Positions 1-8,553 are shown, numbered from the stretch's first letter. The stretch: 42,376 nucleotides of DNA from JAICIG01 sp035532215 (GCA_035532215.1 DATKRK010000120.1:1-42376); one strand, 5' to 3'. A program made the numbers and translations. The notes: generated by a model from the sequence alone, not told the origin.

Positions 1-128
1 GCGCGAACGGCGTGCGGATTTTTTTCAAATTCCGCAGGCACGCTGCGCCGGCGATTCGCGCCGAGGGAAATTCTTGCCGACTCCGCGCCTCGCCGCAAGT
101 CCTTGCCCGCCATACGGCAGTGCCATTC

Positions 129-339
129 GTGTCAGGAACCGTTTTCTACGAAAAGGTTCCCGACACCTTTTCGTGCGCCGCATTGCGGGTCAGCAGTTTT
201 TGCAGCACGTTCGAGCACGGATTCGCCACGATCCGCGCCATGACGCAAAACCAGATCATCGGCCAATTATGGCCTGGACGCGGCCCGCCGTCCATGCCGC
301 CTCCGAAGCGGGATGAAAAAGGTTCCTGACACCTTTTTG
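129..339. repeat. Dispersed repeat copy A with REP-like inverted ends
   Basis: The left end holds a hairpin (GTGTCAGGAACC, 14-nt loop, GGTTCCCGACAC) at about 129-166. The right end at 319-339 has the same motif in inverted orientation (GGTTCCTGACACC followed by TTTTT). Positions 129-297 are nearly identical to 3028-3197. Such GTGTCAGGAACC palindromes are often seen around IS200/REP-type elements, but no transposase can be read here, so this may be a non-autonomous element or a remnant. No gene is seen in 1-434. Confidence 0.75.
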
Positions 340-434
340 ACCTCGATCGTAATCCGCACAGGGCGATGTGGCCGACGTGGAGCTGCCTACAATCAGCGAG
401 GCGTGGCGGTCTCGCACGCTCTGAGCAACGGCGG

Positions 435-2522
435 TTATCGCATCCAAGCGGTGTATTGGTCGCGTTCGTACAGGCGATCCGGCTCGAAGGGCGGATGATA
501 GCGCGCGATGGTCGACAATCGCAGTCGGCAGAATCGTCCTTCACCCTTTGTGTTCTGCCACGGACGGTGAACCCCGAGCACCCAGGCCGACGTCGATTTG
601 AACGACTCGAGCGTCTCCGAGCTTCCCTGCAATTGACCGTCAACCATGAGCGAGAGCGTCGTGCCGCGCTTTACCGCCGCCACGTGATGCCAGCGGCCGT
701 CGGCGATCGGCTGCGAACCGACGATGTCGACGCGATAGAAAGATCCATCGCCAATACAGTCGGCCAGGTTCCCCTTCAGGCAAAATGTGATCGATTGATC
801 ATTGTTTACCTGGCGTTTGGTGAGCAATGGAGTGTCGTGCGCGCTGGTGTTGACCCAGAATTCCACGGTGGCGACCATTCCGACGTTCGCCTCCGTCCCT
901 TCGAGCTGCACTCCCGATTCGTCGGGCGTCTTCTCCCAGATGGTCGCGCCGCCGAAGATGCGGTCGATTTTCTTTACCGTCTCTTGCCGCTCGGTCGGCT
1001 TCAGCTCTGGCAAGGCGCGCTCGTACCAGGAAGAGGCGTGCTCTTCGATGGCCCGGCGGACCGTCCCCTTTTCGCGCTCGGCCATTTGCCGCCAGTCGTC
1101 CGCCAAGGCAATTCGCGCCTCCGGCGAACGCGGGCCTTCGAGTTCTCGAGCGGCGAGGGCGGCCACGTCGTCGCCCCCTTTGGCGAGCAAGGGCAGCGCC
1201 GCAGCCCATTTGCCCTTCCAGCAAGCGAGGAACTTCCCCCAGGCGCCATTCGCTTTGGCATCCGCGGCGTCTTTTCGCAACGATGCCAAGGCGGGCTTTG
1301 CCGCGTTGAACGCCGAACGAAGTTCCCGCACGTGCTTGGCGCGGGCTTGCAAGTCGATTTCCAGCCCGTTGTCGCGAGTCTTGCGAGCGGTCTGCACCAT
1401 CGACGTTGCGGAGCGGCTCGCGTGATCGTAATCGTCAATCTCCGCCGCCATGCTGACCAACGACCAATAATCCATCGCAAGCGATTCGATTTGCTCGGCC
1501 GTGCGGGCCGAAGCGGCGCGCACTTTGACCGTCTTGGTCTTGTCGTTCAATTGTTCCCGTGTGACTTCCCTCTTGCGATCGACCGCCAGGTCGGCAAGCG
1601 AACCCCGCGCCGCGTGACCGTCATCGGCGGCCGATTCCGCGGGCTCTGAGGTCGCCAGCGCTGATTCCTTATTAACCGGGGCGGGAGGAGATGACTTGTC
1701 GTCGGTGCGATCTGCGTCGTGGTGAGATGCCTTCGGTACGTCTTCACTTCCTTCGACATCATCTACCGGCGGCGATGATCGTTTGGCATCCGCCGCCGCC
1801 GTCTCCGATGGTGAGCCGGGCGTGGGGGAATCGCTTCTTCCGGCATCGTCTGCATCGGGCTTGTCGGAGGTCGGGGCACGGGCTTCTTCGCCCTGGGGGG
1901 AACGATCTTGCTTGATTGGCAGTTGTGCAACGCTCTGGCGGTCCGCAGGGGCCCCGTTCACCGGGGCCGATTCGTGCTTTCGCGGATCGCTCTTGCTCGC
2001 CACCGAGCTCACGCCCTGAAACTGCAAAGCGACATAGATTGCCAACGCGCCGGCAATGGCGACACTCCCGCCGGTGATGAGTGTCGTTTGTTTGCGTTGC
2101 CGACTCCGACGGCTCGTTGCGCGAGATGTCTGGATGAGGGGGCGCGACGGCCCATCGTCGATCGTTGTGCAGGCGGCTTCGACCGCAGGCAGCGGTTTGG
2201 CGCCAGGCAGTGCCGAAGCCGCACGTTTTGCTGCCGGATTGCGTCTCTTGGCGCGAAGCGCCGCGTCGTAGGGTGCTTTTCGCTCGGGATCGAGCAGGCA
2301 AAGTTTGGCAGCCGCGATTTCGTTGAGGATCTTTTGCGACTGCGAGCCGTGAGCGCCGGTCTGGAACGCTCGCAGGTGGGCCATTTGCCGGTCGGCAGCC
2401 CCCTCGATCACTTCTGCGTCGGGTTCGAATTCGGCCAGCCCTAGCAACCGATAGTGATTGGGCGGCTGCTCTTCCGGCGGGATAGCCAGCCATTTATGGT
2501 AGCCGTCGAAGTCGGTGGCCAT
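435..2522 (-). CDS. Membrane protein with N-terminal J-like domain and C-terminal LamG-like domain
   Basis: The 695-aa product has three parts. Residues about 20-90 (motifs NHYRLLGL, ILNEIAAAKLCLLDPE and APYD) resemble the J-domain-like region common at the N-terminus of planctomycete proteins. One membrane segment lies at about 147-168, after a basic stretch. Then comes a long acidic, Pro/Ser/Asp-rich linker, a helical region (about 330-500), and a C-terminal concanavalin/LamG-like fold with the typical motif GRWHHVAAV near residue 630. This predicts a cytoplasmic N-terminus and an exported ligand-binding C-terminus. ATG start is supported by GGGGG five bases upstream. No operon partner is evident and the ligand is unknown. 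Domain names rest on motif recognition only. Confidence 0.75.
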   Translation of the reverse strand: MATDFDGYHKWLAIPPEEQPPNHYRLLGLAEFEPDAEVIEGAADRQMAHLRAFQTGAHGSQSQKILNEIAAAKLCLLDPERKAPYDAALRAKRRNPAAKRAASALPGAKPLPAVEAACTTIDDGPSRPLIQTSRATSRRSRQRKQTTLITGGSVAIAGALAIYVALQFQGVSSVASKSDPRKHESAPVNGAPADRQSVAQLPIKQDRSPQGEEARAPTSDKPDADDAGRSDSPTPGSPSETAAADAKRSSPPVDDVEGSEDVPKASHHDADRTDDKSSPPAPVNKESALATSEPAESAADDGHAARGSLADLAVDRKREVTREQLNDKTKTVKVRAASARTAEQIESLAMDYWSLVSMAAEIDDYDHASRSATSMVQTARKTRDNGLEIDLQARAKHVRELRSAFNAAKPALASLRKDAADAKANGAWGKFLACWKGKWAAALPLLAKGGDDVAALAARELEGPRSPEARIALADDWRQMAEREKGTVRRAIEEHASSWYERALPELKPTERQETVKKIDRIFGGATIWEKTPDESGVQLEGTEANVGMVATVEFWVNTSAHDTPLLTKRQVNNDQSITFCLKGNLADCIGDGSFYRVDIVGSQPIADGRWHHVAAVKRGTTLSLMVDGQLQGSSETLESFKSTSAWVLGVHRPWQNTKGEGRFCRLRLSTIARYHPPFEPDRLYERDQYTAWMR

Positions 2523-3027
2523 ACAACCCCCATGAGCCGTTGGGTTGGTGTCCGAGTTTGGTTCTCAATATAACCGAATCTGCACGTCGACGGAACTTCC
2601 GCCGGGGGGGTCGGCGCCCGAATTCGTCCTCGGACCGCGGGTTCCGGAATGCATTCGGTCACATCGTCCGACGCGGTTAACCGATTGACATCCTGCTCTT
2701 GTTCAAGAGGCAATCGACTGCCGGCGCACAAAAGAGCCGCGCCAGGCGGGGCAGGTACCTGGGCAGCTCCCGATTCAGCCTTACGGCTGGGTCATGCGCC
2801 AAGATACCCCTGCCTCGGCCAAAATCAATACCCCCCCGCCTCGCTTTTCGGCCGAACGCGGCACTCACCGTATGGTTGCAGAAATCGCTTGAATTTACCC
2901 CAAGCTGTGGCAATCTGCGGTTGCTGCTCAGCAACGTATGCCGACGAAAGACCGCCCTCATCCGCCCTGCTGCCAGGGTTCTTGGACGACCCCGAAGAAG
3001 CCGACGGGGGCAGCGAGAGTAAAAAGG

Positions 3028-3197
3028 TGTCAGGAACCGTTTTCTACGAAAAGGTTCCCGACACCTTTTCGTGCGCCGCATTGCGGGTCAGCAGCTTTTG
3101 CAACACATTCGAGCACGGATTCGCCACGATCCGCGCGAAGACGCAAAATCAGATCATCGGCCAATTATGGCCTGGACGCGGCCCGGCCGTCGATGCC
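3028..3197. repeat. Dispersed repeat copy B
   Basis: This is a second copy of the repeat at 129-297, differing at roughly ten positions. It begins with the same hairpin (GGTGTCAGGAACC ... GGTTCCCGACACC, 3027-3065) and ends in the shared GGCCTGGACGCGGCCC segment. Unlike copy A it has no inverted GGTTCCTGACACC at its right end. It sits in the gene-poor stretch 2523-3320, in which I see no convincing gene. Confidence 0.75.
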
Positions 3198-3320
3198 TCG
3201 TCTGGCTCGCTGAAGCCGAAAAGATACCCTGGCCGCGGCGGTGCGTTACAATGGCGCCCGACCTTTGCTGGCAGCCCTTTTGCAGCCCGGCATTGCTCGA
3301 TTGCCCGCCGGAGACAGCTT

Positions 3321-4235
3321 ATGAGAACGCAACTTGCTTTCACGATCGCGCTCGTTCTATGTGCGAAAATGTCGTTCGCCGCCGAAGAAGCTCCGTCGCT
3401 CGCCCCGACCTACGCCGACGTGCCCTACGGCCTGCACGAGCGCAACGTGCTCGATTTCTGGAAGGCCGAAGGCGATGGGCCGCGGCCGCTGTTGGTTTAC
3501 ATTCACGGCGGCGGTTGGATTGGCGGAGACAAGAAGCAAAACAATGCGGCGGCGATCATTCGGCCGTTCCTCGACAAGGGCATCTCCTACGCGGCCATCA
3601 ATTATCGCCTGACCGGCGAAGCCCCGTTGCCGGCGCCCGTGTACGATGCGGCCCGCGCGATTCAGTTCCTGCGCAGCAAGGCGGCCGATTGGAACATCAA
3701 TACCAAGCGGATCGCTCTGACCGGCGGCAGCGCGGGGGCCTGCACCTCGATGTGGCTGCTGTTGCACGACGACCTGGCCGACCCCCAGGCCAAAGACCCC
3801 GTGCTGCGCGAATCGACCCGCGTCTGTGCGGCGGCGGTCGTGGCGGGACAAACTTCGATCGACCCCAAGGTCATCGAAGGCTGGCTCGGCCCGAACGTGC
3901 TCAAGCACCGCATGATCAACATGGCCGTCGGCGAACCGACGATCGAGGGGGCGCTGGCCAACTACGACAAGTACCACGACCTCTACGTAGAGTTCTCGCC
4001 CTACAATCACCTCGACGGCAACGATCCGCCGCTGTTGATGACCTACCCGAGCGACATGACGCTGCCTTCGAAAGACGCCGGTCACGGCATCCATCACCCG
4101 GTTTACGGCGTGAAGATGAAGAAGAAGGCCGACGCGGTCGGGCAGGAATGCCACCTGCTGATTCCCGGCGTTTCGAAGTCGGAAAAGTATCCAAGCGCGA
4201 ACGCCTTCTTGATCGACAAACTGCTGGCGCCGTAG
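3321..4235 (+). CDS. Secreted alpha/beta-hydrolase (carboxylesterase-like)
   Basis: The 304-aa product starts with a Sec signal peptide (about residues 1-20, ending SFA-AEE). It carries the oxyanion-hole motif HGGGW at 62-66 and the nucleophile elbow GGSAG with Ser137, as in the carboxylesterase/BD-FAE hydrolase group. Candidate Asp and His of the triad lie in LDGNDPPLL and GHGIHHP in the last third. It probably hydrolyses an ester in the periplasm; the substrate cannot be told. The start at 3321 was chosen because the signal peptide begins there; reading further upstream in frame only translates the repeat. It is monocistronic and converges with the HEXXH gene. Several planctomycete paralogues of this type sit near sulfatases, but none is here. 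Confidence 0.85.
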   Translation: MRTQLAFTIALVLCAKMSFAAEEAPSLAPTYADVPYGLHERNVLDFWKAEGDGPRPLLVYIHGGGWIGGDKKQNNAAAIIRPFLDKGISYAAINYRLTGEAPLPAPVYDAARAIQFLRSKAADWNINTKRIALTGGSAGACTSMWLLLHDDLADPQAKDPVLRESTRVCAAAVVAGQTSIDPKVIEGWLGPNVLKHRMINMAVGEPTIEGALANYDKYHDLYVEFSPYNHLDGNDPPLLMTYPSDMTLPSKDAGHGIHHPVYGVKMKKKADAVGQECHLLIPGVSKSEKYPSANAFLIDKLLAP

Positions 4236-4310
4236 TTCAAGCCGGGCCTTCGATCGTAACGTGCTCGGCTCGCGGGCGACCGCGAATCTGGCGGGGGCGG
4301 CGCGACGCAG

Positions 4311-4352
4311 GAACCGGGCCTTGGGCAGCGGCCGACGGAATCGGCCCGGTTC
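4311..4352. terminator. Possible bidirectional stem-loop between convergent genes
   Basis: A perfect 10-bp inverted repeat (GAACCGGGCC / GGCCCGGTTC) with a 22-nt loop lies between the convergent hydrolase and HEXXH genes. There is no T-run, so it is at best a weak or factor-assisted terminator. Confidence 0.35.
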
Positions 4353-4386
4353 GATAGAGTCAACCGCCAAAGTGCGAAAGGCGCGA

Positions 4387-5010
4387 CTATGCAGCGCGGT
4401 GGTCCGCCGGGATCAGCCGCGGGGTGGAAATGCGAGCGCCGAACACGGCGCCGTGCGACGATTGCAGTTGCCGGAAGCTTGCGTGCAAAAAGCGAAACGT
4501 TTCTTCCGGCGGCCCGAAAGAGAGCCATTTGGCGGCCAAGGCTTCCATCTGCTGGTGATACTCGCGCTCGCTCGGACCGTGCGCGTAGCAACGGCCCGGC
4601 AAACGCCTCAAATCGCCATTGAAGCTCGGCGAAATGTGCCAAAGTTCGTGAATGACCGTGGTCAGCTTCTCTTCGAACGAATGGTTCAAGAACCGCGGCA
4701 GGTAGAAACTCAGCAGATAGAGCATCTCGCGGCCCGAGGCGTCGTAGAGTCGCTCGATCGTCCAGCGGCGGCCGCAGCGCTGAGTGAATAACTCGCCCCC
4801 CTCGAAGCGCAGGGGGGTCAACGTGGCTTGGAGTCCGTGCGAGGCCGCGCTGCGGGCCTGGCAATAGCGGATCGCCACGCGCGACATATCGACGTGGCTC
4901 AACTCGGGAAGTCTTGCCGCCAGATCGGCGCACAGCCGTCCGACGTGAAAATTGAAATCGAAGCCGCCGTCGCGCTTGCCCCTGGACGTGTTGGAGCGAT
5001 CGCCTTCCAT
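4387..5010 (-). CDS. Small HEXXH putative metallopeptidase, last gene of the ribosomal operon
   Basis: The 207-aa product contains HELWH at residues 121-125, a classic zinc-peptidase HEXXH motif, followed by a conserved-looking segment with H144 (YAHGPSE), H152 and E157 that could supply a third ligand. There is no signal peptide or membrane segment, so it is probably cytosolic. It resembles the putative metallopeptidase families annotated from phages and planctomycetes, without a known substrate. It lies 62 nt after rplQ in the same direction, so it is likely co-transcribed with the ribosomal genes. The start ATG at 5010 has only a weak GAG-type ribosome site. Function remains unassigned. 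Confidence 0.7.
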   Translation of the reverse strand: MEGDRSNTSRGKRDGGFDFNFHVGRLCADLAARLPELSHVDMSRVAIRYCQARSAASHGLQATLTPLRFEGGELFTQRCGRRWTIERLYDASGREMLYLLSFYLPRFLNHSFEEKLTTVIHELWHISPSFNGDLRRLPGRCYAHGPSEREYHQQMEALAAKWLSFGPPEETFRFLHASFRQLQSSHGAVFGARISTPRLIPADHRAA

Positions 5011-5072
5011 GGGATCTCATTCAACCAAAGGCTTGTCCGCCTAATCTTGCGAACCGCCCTGCGACGCCAAAG

Positions 5073-5660
5073 CTATGCTTCCGCCGAGCCCGAATCTGCA
5101 GTTTCGAACTTGGGCGCTTGGGCCTTGCCGCTCACCCGATCGCGAACGCCGACGAACTCTAAAATGGCGCGTGTGCCGGCGTCTCCCAGCCGCGGCTTGG
5201 CCAGCCGCATGATCCGCGTGTATCCGCCCGGCCGATCGGCGAAACGCGGCGCGACGTCGCTGAACAGGATTCGCACCGCCTGCTTGTCGCCGAGCATTTG
5301 CAACGCCCGGCGTCGAGCGGTCACGACCGGGGCGATGGCATCCGCCCATTTTTTCCATTGGTCGCTATTGCGCCACTGACGCCAGGCCTCGGTGTTGCGC
5401 TCGGCGTCCGTCGCGAATTCGGCAGCGGCGTCTTGAGCCTGCATCGAGCGCCGCGCGAGCGTGATGCACTTTTCGACGACCGGCCGCACTTCTTTGGCCT
5501 TCTCGAGCGTGGTGACGATCCGCCCTTTGACCTTGGGCTTGTTGTCATCGTCCTCCGCGTCGCGCTCGGTGAGAAACAACGCGCTGGCCAGATTTTTCAA
5601 CAACGCGCGCTGGTGGCTCGGCGAGCGCCCCAGCGTGCGGCCTTTTCTTCGATGTCGCAT
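5073..5660 (-). CDS. rplQ: 50S ribosomal protein L17, with insertion
   Basis: The N-terminus (MRHRRKGRTLGRSPSHQRAL) and the later GGYTRI motif with the following ILEFVGVRDR are diagnostic of L17. At 195 aa it is far longer than the roughly 120-130 aa typical of bacteria. The extra length lies mainly in an internal segment (about residues 78-117, containing AWRQWRNSDQWKKWADAI) and an acidic C-terminal tail. It follows rpoA by 69 nt, the classical alpha-operon order. The insertion is probably lineage-specific and surface exposed on the ribosome; that is inference. Confidence 0.95.
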   Translation of the reverse strand: MRHRRKGRTLGRSPSHQRALLKNLASALFLTERDAEDDDNKPKVKGRIVTTLEKAKEVRPVVEKCITLARRSMQAQDAAAEFATDAERNTEAWRQWRNSDQWKKWADAIAPVVTARRRALQMLGDKQAVRILFSDVAPRFADRPGGYTRIMRLAKPRLGDAGTRAILEFVGVRDRVSGKAQAPKFETADSGSAEA

Positions 5661-5729
5661 GGCTTCAGACCCGATCTCTGCAATGAATGAATTTCAAGTT
5701 TCCAGTCGGCACGCAGATGGCGTGACGGC

Positions 5730-6719
5730 TCAAACCGAGGACGGAGTCGGCAACCGCATTCCCAGCCGCAGGCCCAACTCGACCAGCTTTTCGCGGACTT
5801 CGGTGAGCGTCGTTTCGCCGAAGTTGCGTACGTCGAGCAACTGGTCCGGCGTCTTCGTCACCAGGTCGCGAACGGTATGGATGTTTTCCGATTCCAAGCA
5901 GTTCGTGGCACGCACCGAGAGCTTCAATTCGGCCAGACTCAGGCCCAGCTTTGCATCGATCGCCGCATCCGACACGAACGCGCTGGCGGCCCGGCTCTCG
6001 GCGAAAATCTGCGTTCCCAACTCGCTGTATTGCACGAACGGGTTCAAGTGCTTTCGCAGAATCTTGGCCGACTCGACGAGGGCCATTTCCGGGCCAATCG
6101 AACCGTTCGTCCAGATTTCCAAAGTCAGCTTGTCGTAGTTCGTCTTCTGTCCGACGCGAGTCTCTTCGATCTCGTAGCGCACGCGGACCACAGGGCTGTA
6201 AACTGCGTCGACCGGAATGATGCCGATTTCGACGTTCGGGCTGTGCTCGGTCGCCGGCACGTAGCCGCGGCCGTTCTCCACCACCATTTCCACTTCGAAC
6301 GGCACGTCCTCGGTCAGCGTGGCGATCGCATGGTTCTTATTGATCACCTCGACCGCTTCGTCCGCTTTGACGTCGGCGCCCGTGACGACGCCCTTGGTCC
6401 GCTTTTCGATGCGGATCACGCGCGTGCTATCGCTGTGGTTCTTGACGACCAGCGATTTGATGTTGAGCACGATGTCCGTCACGTCTTCGACGACGCCGGG
6501 CAGGGTGGTGAATTCGTGCTGGGCGCGCTGCAGCTTAACCTGGGTGATGGCGCTGCCCTCCAGACTGGAAAGCAGAATTCGCCGCAGGCTGTTGCCGATC
6601 GTCACGCCGAAGCCTCGCTCGAACGGTTCGGCGACGAACTTGCCGTAGGTCGAGGTCAGCGTTTCTTGTTCGCAGGTCACCAGACTGGGCAGTTCCAGTC
6701 CACGCCATCGAATTCGCAT
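5730..6719 (-). CDS. rpoA: DNA-directed RNA polymerase subunit alpha
   Basis: The 329-aa product begins MRIRWRGLELP and has the N-terminal dimerisation domain (FERGFGVTIGNSLRRILLSS) and the C-terminal alpha-CTD (LRATNCLESE-like segment, then LLDVRNFGETTLTEV). The alpha subunit nucleates core polymerase assembly and contacts UP elements and activators. A TTG codon 15 nt upstream is in frame, but it overlaps the GGAGG ribosome site (GCGGAGGCTACTG before ATG), so the ATG at 6719 is the start. It is placed between rpsD and rplQ as in most bacteria. Confidence 0.97.
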   Translation of the reverse strand: MRIRWRGLELPSLVTCEQETLTSTYGKFVAEPFERGFGVTIGNSLRRILLSSLEGSAITQVKLQRAQHEFTTLPGVVEDVTDIVLNIKSLVVKNHSDSTRVIRIEKRTKGVVTGADVKADEAVEVINKNHAIATLTEDVPFEVEMVVENGRGYVPATEHSPNVEIGIIPVDAVYSPVVRVRYEIEETRVGQKTNYDKLTLEIWTNGSIGPEMALVESAKILRKHLNPFVQYSELGTQIFAESRAASAFVSDAAIDAKLGLSLAELKLSVRATNCLESENIHTVRDLVTKTPDQLLDVRNFGETTLTEVREKLVELGLRLGMRLPTPSSV

Positions 6720-6780
6720 CAGTAGCCTCCGCAAAAAAAAGCTCGGCTCGCGTTTCCTTGCGAGCGGAACTCAAGCGATA

Positions 6781-6856
6781 TTTGGAGCAACGTCTGTTAT
6801 TTGGGTCAAAGCCGGTTATTGGGAGCAAAGCCGGTTATTTGGAGCAAAGCTCGATG
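6781..6856. repeat. Tandem 19-nt repeat, four units, at the end of rpsD
   Basis: Four degenerate 19-nt units (TTTGG-AGCAAAGCCGGTTA type) run from 6781 to 6856. The rpsD stop codon (TTA on the plus strand, 6835-6837) closes one unit and the unit nearest the gene encodes the last residues of S4. The other units therefore look like slippage copies of the gene's own 3' end, each keeping a TTA. Confidence 0.8.
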
Positions 6857-7461
6857 ATGAGCTGGGTCTGGACCGGAATCGACACGTCGAAGTCTTCCGG
6901 CAGCCGCGACACGCGCCCTTCGGGAATAGGACCGTCGACGCGCGACAGGAAGTCGGGCACTTCGCGATGGTGCTCGGCCAGGTTCGCCTGCACCGCCTGC
7001 AGGCTCTTGACACGGTTCTTGACGCGAACCACGTCGCCCGGCTTCAAAAGGTAACTGGGAATATCCACGCGGCGACCGTTGACCGTAATATGCCCGTGCG
7101 CAACCAATTGGCGGGCCTGCGAACGGCTCTGGCCGAAACCGAGCCGATGGACGATGTTGTCCAGTCGGCGTTCCAGGAGGCTCATCAACGTGGCGCCGGT
7201 ATTACCCTTGGAACGCTGCGCCTCGGAGAAATAGCGGCGGAATTGGCGTTCGAGCACGCCGTAATAGTGCTTGACCTTCTGCTTCTCGCGGAGGTGCAAA
7301 CCGTAGTCGGTCAACTTGCCGCGGCGGTATTGGTGCATGCCGGGCGCCGAATCGCGACGCTCCACGCCGCACTTGGGCGTATCGCAGCGAGAGCCCTTGA
7401 GAAATAGCTTCATCCCCTCGCGGCGACAAAGGCGGCAAACCGGTCCTGTATGACGAGCCAT
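6835..7461 (-). CDS. rpsD: 30S ribosomal protein S4
   Basis: The 208-aa product has an N-terminal zinc-binding set Cys9, Cys12, Cys26, Cys31, so it is the zinc-containing (C+) type of S4. The S4 RNA-binding domain follows (RRLDNIVHRLGF, ARQLVAHGHITVNGRRVDIPSY). S4 starts 16S rRNA assembly and in many bacteria represses its own operon. It lies between rpsK and rpoA as expected. Its last codons are duplicated in the downstream spacer. Confidence 0.97.
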   Translation of the reverse strand: MARHTGPVCRLCRREGMKLFLKGSRCDTPKCGVERRDSAPGMHQYRRGKLTDYGLHLREKQKVKHYYGVLERQFRRYFSEAQRSKGNTGATLMSLLERRLDNIVHRLGFGQSRSQARQLVAHGHITVNGRRVDIPSYLLKPGDVVRVKNRVKSLQAVQANLAEHHREVPDFLSRVDGPIPEGRVSRLPEDFDVSIPVQTQLIIELCSK

Positions 7462-7509
7462 GATTTCGATTGCTTCAAAGGTTCGAAAAACGATGTCTGT
7501 ACATTCCGA

Positions 7510-7890
7510 CTAGACGCGGCGCTTCTTCGGCGGCCGGCAGCCGTTGTGCGGCAGCGGCGTCACGTCTTCGATGCTCTTGACGGTCAACCCGGCGGCCTGC
7601 AGGGCGGTAATCGCGCTTTCACGGCCGCTACCGGGCCCCTTGACGCGAACATCGACCTCCTTGACGCCGAACTTACTGGCTTTCTCGGCGCACTGCTGGG
7701 CGGCGCATTGGCCGGCGAAGGGAGTGCTCTTGCGGCTCCCCTTGAAGCCGCACGTGCCGGCACTAGCCCAGCACAAGGTATCGCCCTTCGTGTCGGTAAT
7801 CGTCACCGTGGTATTGTTGAACGTGGCCTTGACGTGCGCCACGCCTAAAGTCACGTTTCGGCGAACCTTACGTCGTTTGCTCTTTGACAC
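7510..7890 (-). CDS. rpsK: 30S ribosomal protein S11
   Basis: The 126-aa product matches S11 throughout: GVAHVKATFNNTTVTITD, then GFKGSRKSTPFAGQ, then the highly conserved C-terminus PLPHNGCRPPKKRRV. It forms part of the 30S platform near the mRNA exit. The start is GTG at 7890, preceded by AAAGGGA about 13 nt upstream. It is separated from rpsM by a 115-nt spacer containing a stem-loop. Confidence 0.97.
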   Translation of the reverse strand: MSKSKRRKVRRNVTLGVAHVKATFNNTTVTITDTKGDTLCWASAGTCGFKGSRKSTPFAGQCAAQQCAEKASKFGVKEVDVRVKGPGSGRESAITALQAAGLTVKSIEDVTPLPHNGCRPPKKRRV

Positions 7891-7937
7891 CGGTTAGATG
7901 TTCCCTTTGCGTGTAATAAGTGTTTTAGCAGGCATTC

Positions 7938-8005
7938 GGTAGACGGCAGGCGGCATACGGGGCGAATACGGCCAACCCGTATGCCGCCTACCGCCTGCTA
8001 CCTAC
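7938..8005. repeat. Inverted repeat in the rpsM-rpsK spacer
   Basis: GGCGGCATACGGG at about 7949-7961 pairs perfectly with CCCGTATGCCGCC at 7976-7988, and flanking GTAGACGGCAG and CTACCGCCTGCTACC segments extend the dyad imperfectly. It abuts the rpsM stop codon. There is no T-run on the transcribed strand, so it is more likely a REP-like insertion or mRNA-processing stem than a full terminator. Confidence 0.6.
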
Positions 8006-8389
8006 CTACTTCATGTCCTTGACGCCCTTCTTCCCGGCCACGGTCTTCTTCGGACCTTTCCGGGTGCGGGCATTGGTTCGGGTGCGCTGGCCGCGAACCG
8101 GCAAGCCGCGGCGATGCCGCAAACCGCGATAGCAGCTAATGTCGCGCAGCCGGGCGATATTTTGGGCGACTTGGCGCCGCAACTGCCCCTCGACGACATA
8201 GTCCTTGTCCAACAACGCGGCCAACCGCGCCAGCTCGTCTTCGGCCAAATCTCTTGCATGCGCCTGCGGATTGATGCCGGCCTTATGGCACAGCTCCCGC
8301 GACACCTTCTTGCCCACGCCATACAGGTAGGTCAACGAGATGACCGTGGGCCGGTCATTCGGAATATCAACACCCATTAAACGCGGCAT
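8006..8389 (-). CDS. rpsM: 30S ribosomal protein S13
   Basis: The 127-aa product has the S13 signatures: N-terminal helix-two-turn-helix (VISLTYLYGVGKKVSRELC), and the basic C-terminal tail with RGLRHRRGLPVRGQRTRTNARTRKG and a lysine-rich end. It contacts the P-site tRNA and the subunit interface. The ATG at 8389 has AAAGGAG about 10 nt upstream; that ribosome site is part of an 18-nt sequence present twice in tandem. Confidence 0.97.
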   Translation of the reverse strand: MPRLMGVDIPNDRPTVISLTYLYGVGKKVSRELCHKAGINPQAHARDLAEDELARLAALLDKDYVVEGQLRRQVAQNIARLRDISCYRGLRHRRGLPVRGQRTRTNARTRKGPKKTVAGKKGVKDMK

Positions 8390-8398
8390 AACCCATTC

Positions 8399-8434
8399 GC
8401 TCCTTTGAACTTAACAGCTCCTTTGAACCTAACG
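8399..8434. repeat. 18-nt direct duplication containing the rpsM ribosome binding site
   Basis: GCTCCTTTGAACTTAACA and GCTCCTTTGAACCTAACG are adjacent. On the coding (minus) strand each reads as an AAAGGAG element, so the site in front of rpsM exists twice, 18 nt apart. Only the proximal copy is at normal distance from the start. Confidence 0.75.
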
Positions 8435-8439
8435 CCACC

Positions 8440-8553
8440 TTAGCCTTGCCGCTGTTTGTGACGGGGATTATTGCAAACTACGAAAACCACGCCGCGACGG
8501 CGGACGAGCTTGCAGTTTTCGCAGATTCGTTTGACGCTGGCGCGAACTTTCAT
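8440..8553 (-). CDS. rpmJ: 50S ribosomal protein L36
   Basis: This 37-aa gene encodes MKVRASVKRICENC... and ends RHKQRQG. The zinc ribbon ligands Cys11, Cys14, Cys27 and His32 are all present, so it is the zinc-binding form of L36. It starts with ATG at 8553 and stops with TAA at 8440-8442, directly before rpsM in the conserved map-(infA)-rpmJ-rpsM order. infA, which often lies just upstream, is absent: the 121-nt gap to map is too short for it. Confidence 0.95.
   Translation of the reverse strand: MKVRASVKRICENCKLVRRRGVVFVVCNNPRHKQRQG

Noticed and set aside
129..297. Transposase fragment inside the repeat
   Set aside because: All frames were read for IS200/Y1 motifs (HUH, catalytic Tyr context) and none was found.
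366..1649. Long open frame on the plus strand opposite the J-like/LamG gene
   Set aside because: It is antisense to a gene with recognisable domains, has no family motif and is Arg-rich, as expected for a shadow frame in GC-rich DNA.
2649..3320. Upstream extension of the alpha/beta-hydrolase frame
   Set aside because: It translates the dispersed repeat and spacer; the signal peptide starts at 3321.
3357..4370. 337-codon minus-strand frame opposite the hydrolase
   Set aside because: Antisense shadow of a gene with clear catalytic motifs; no recognisable domain.
4103..5020. 305-codon minus-strand frame overlapping the HEXXH gene
   Set aside because: Different frame from the HELWH-containing protein, Arg/Pro-rich and without motifs.
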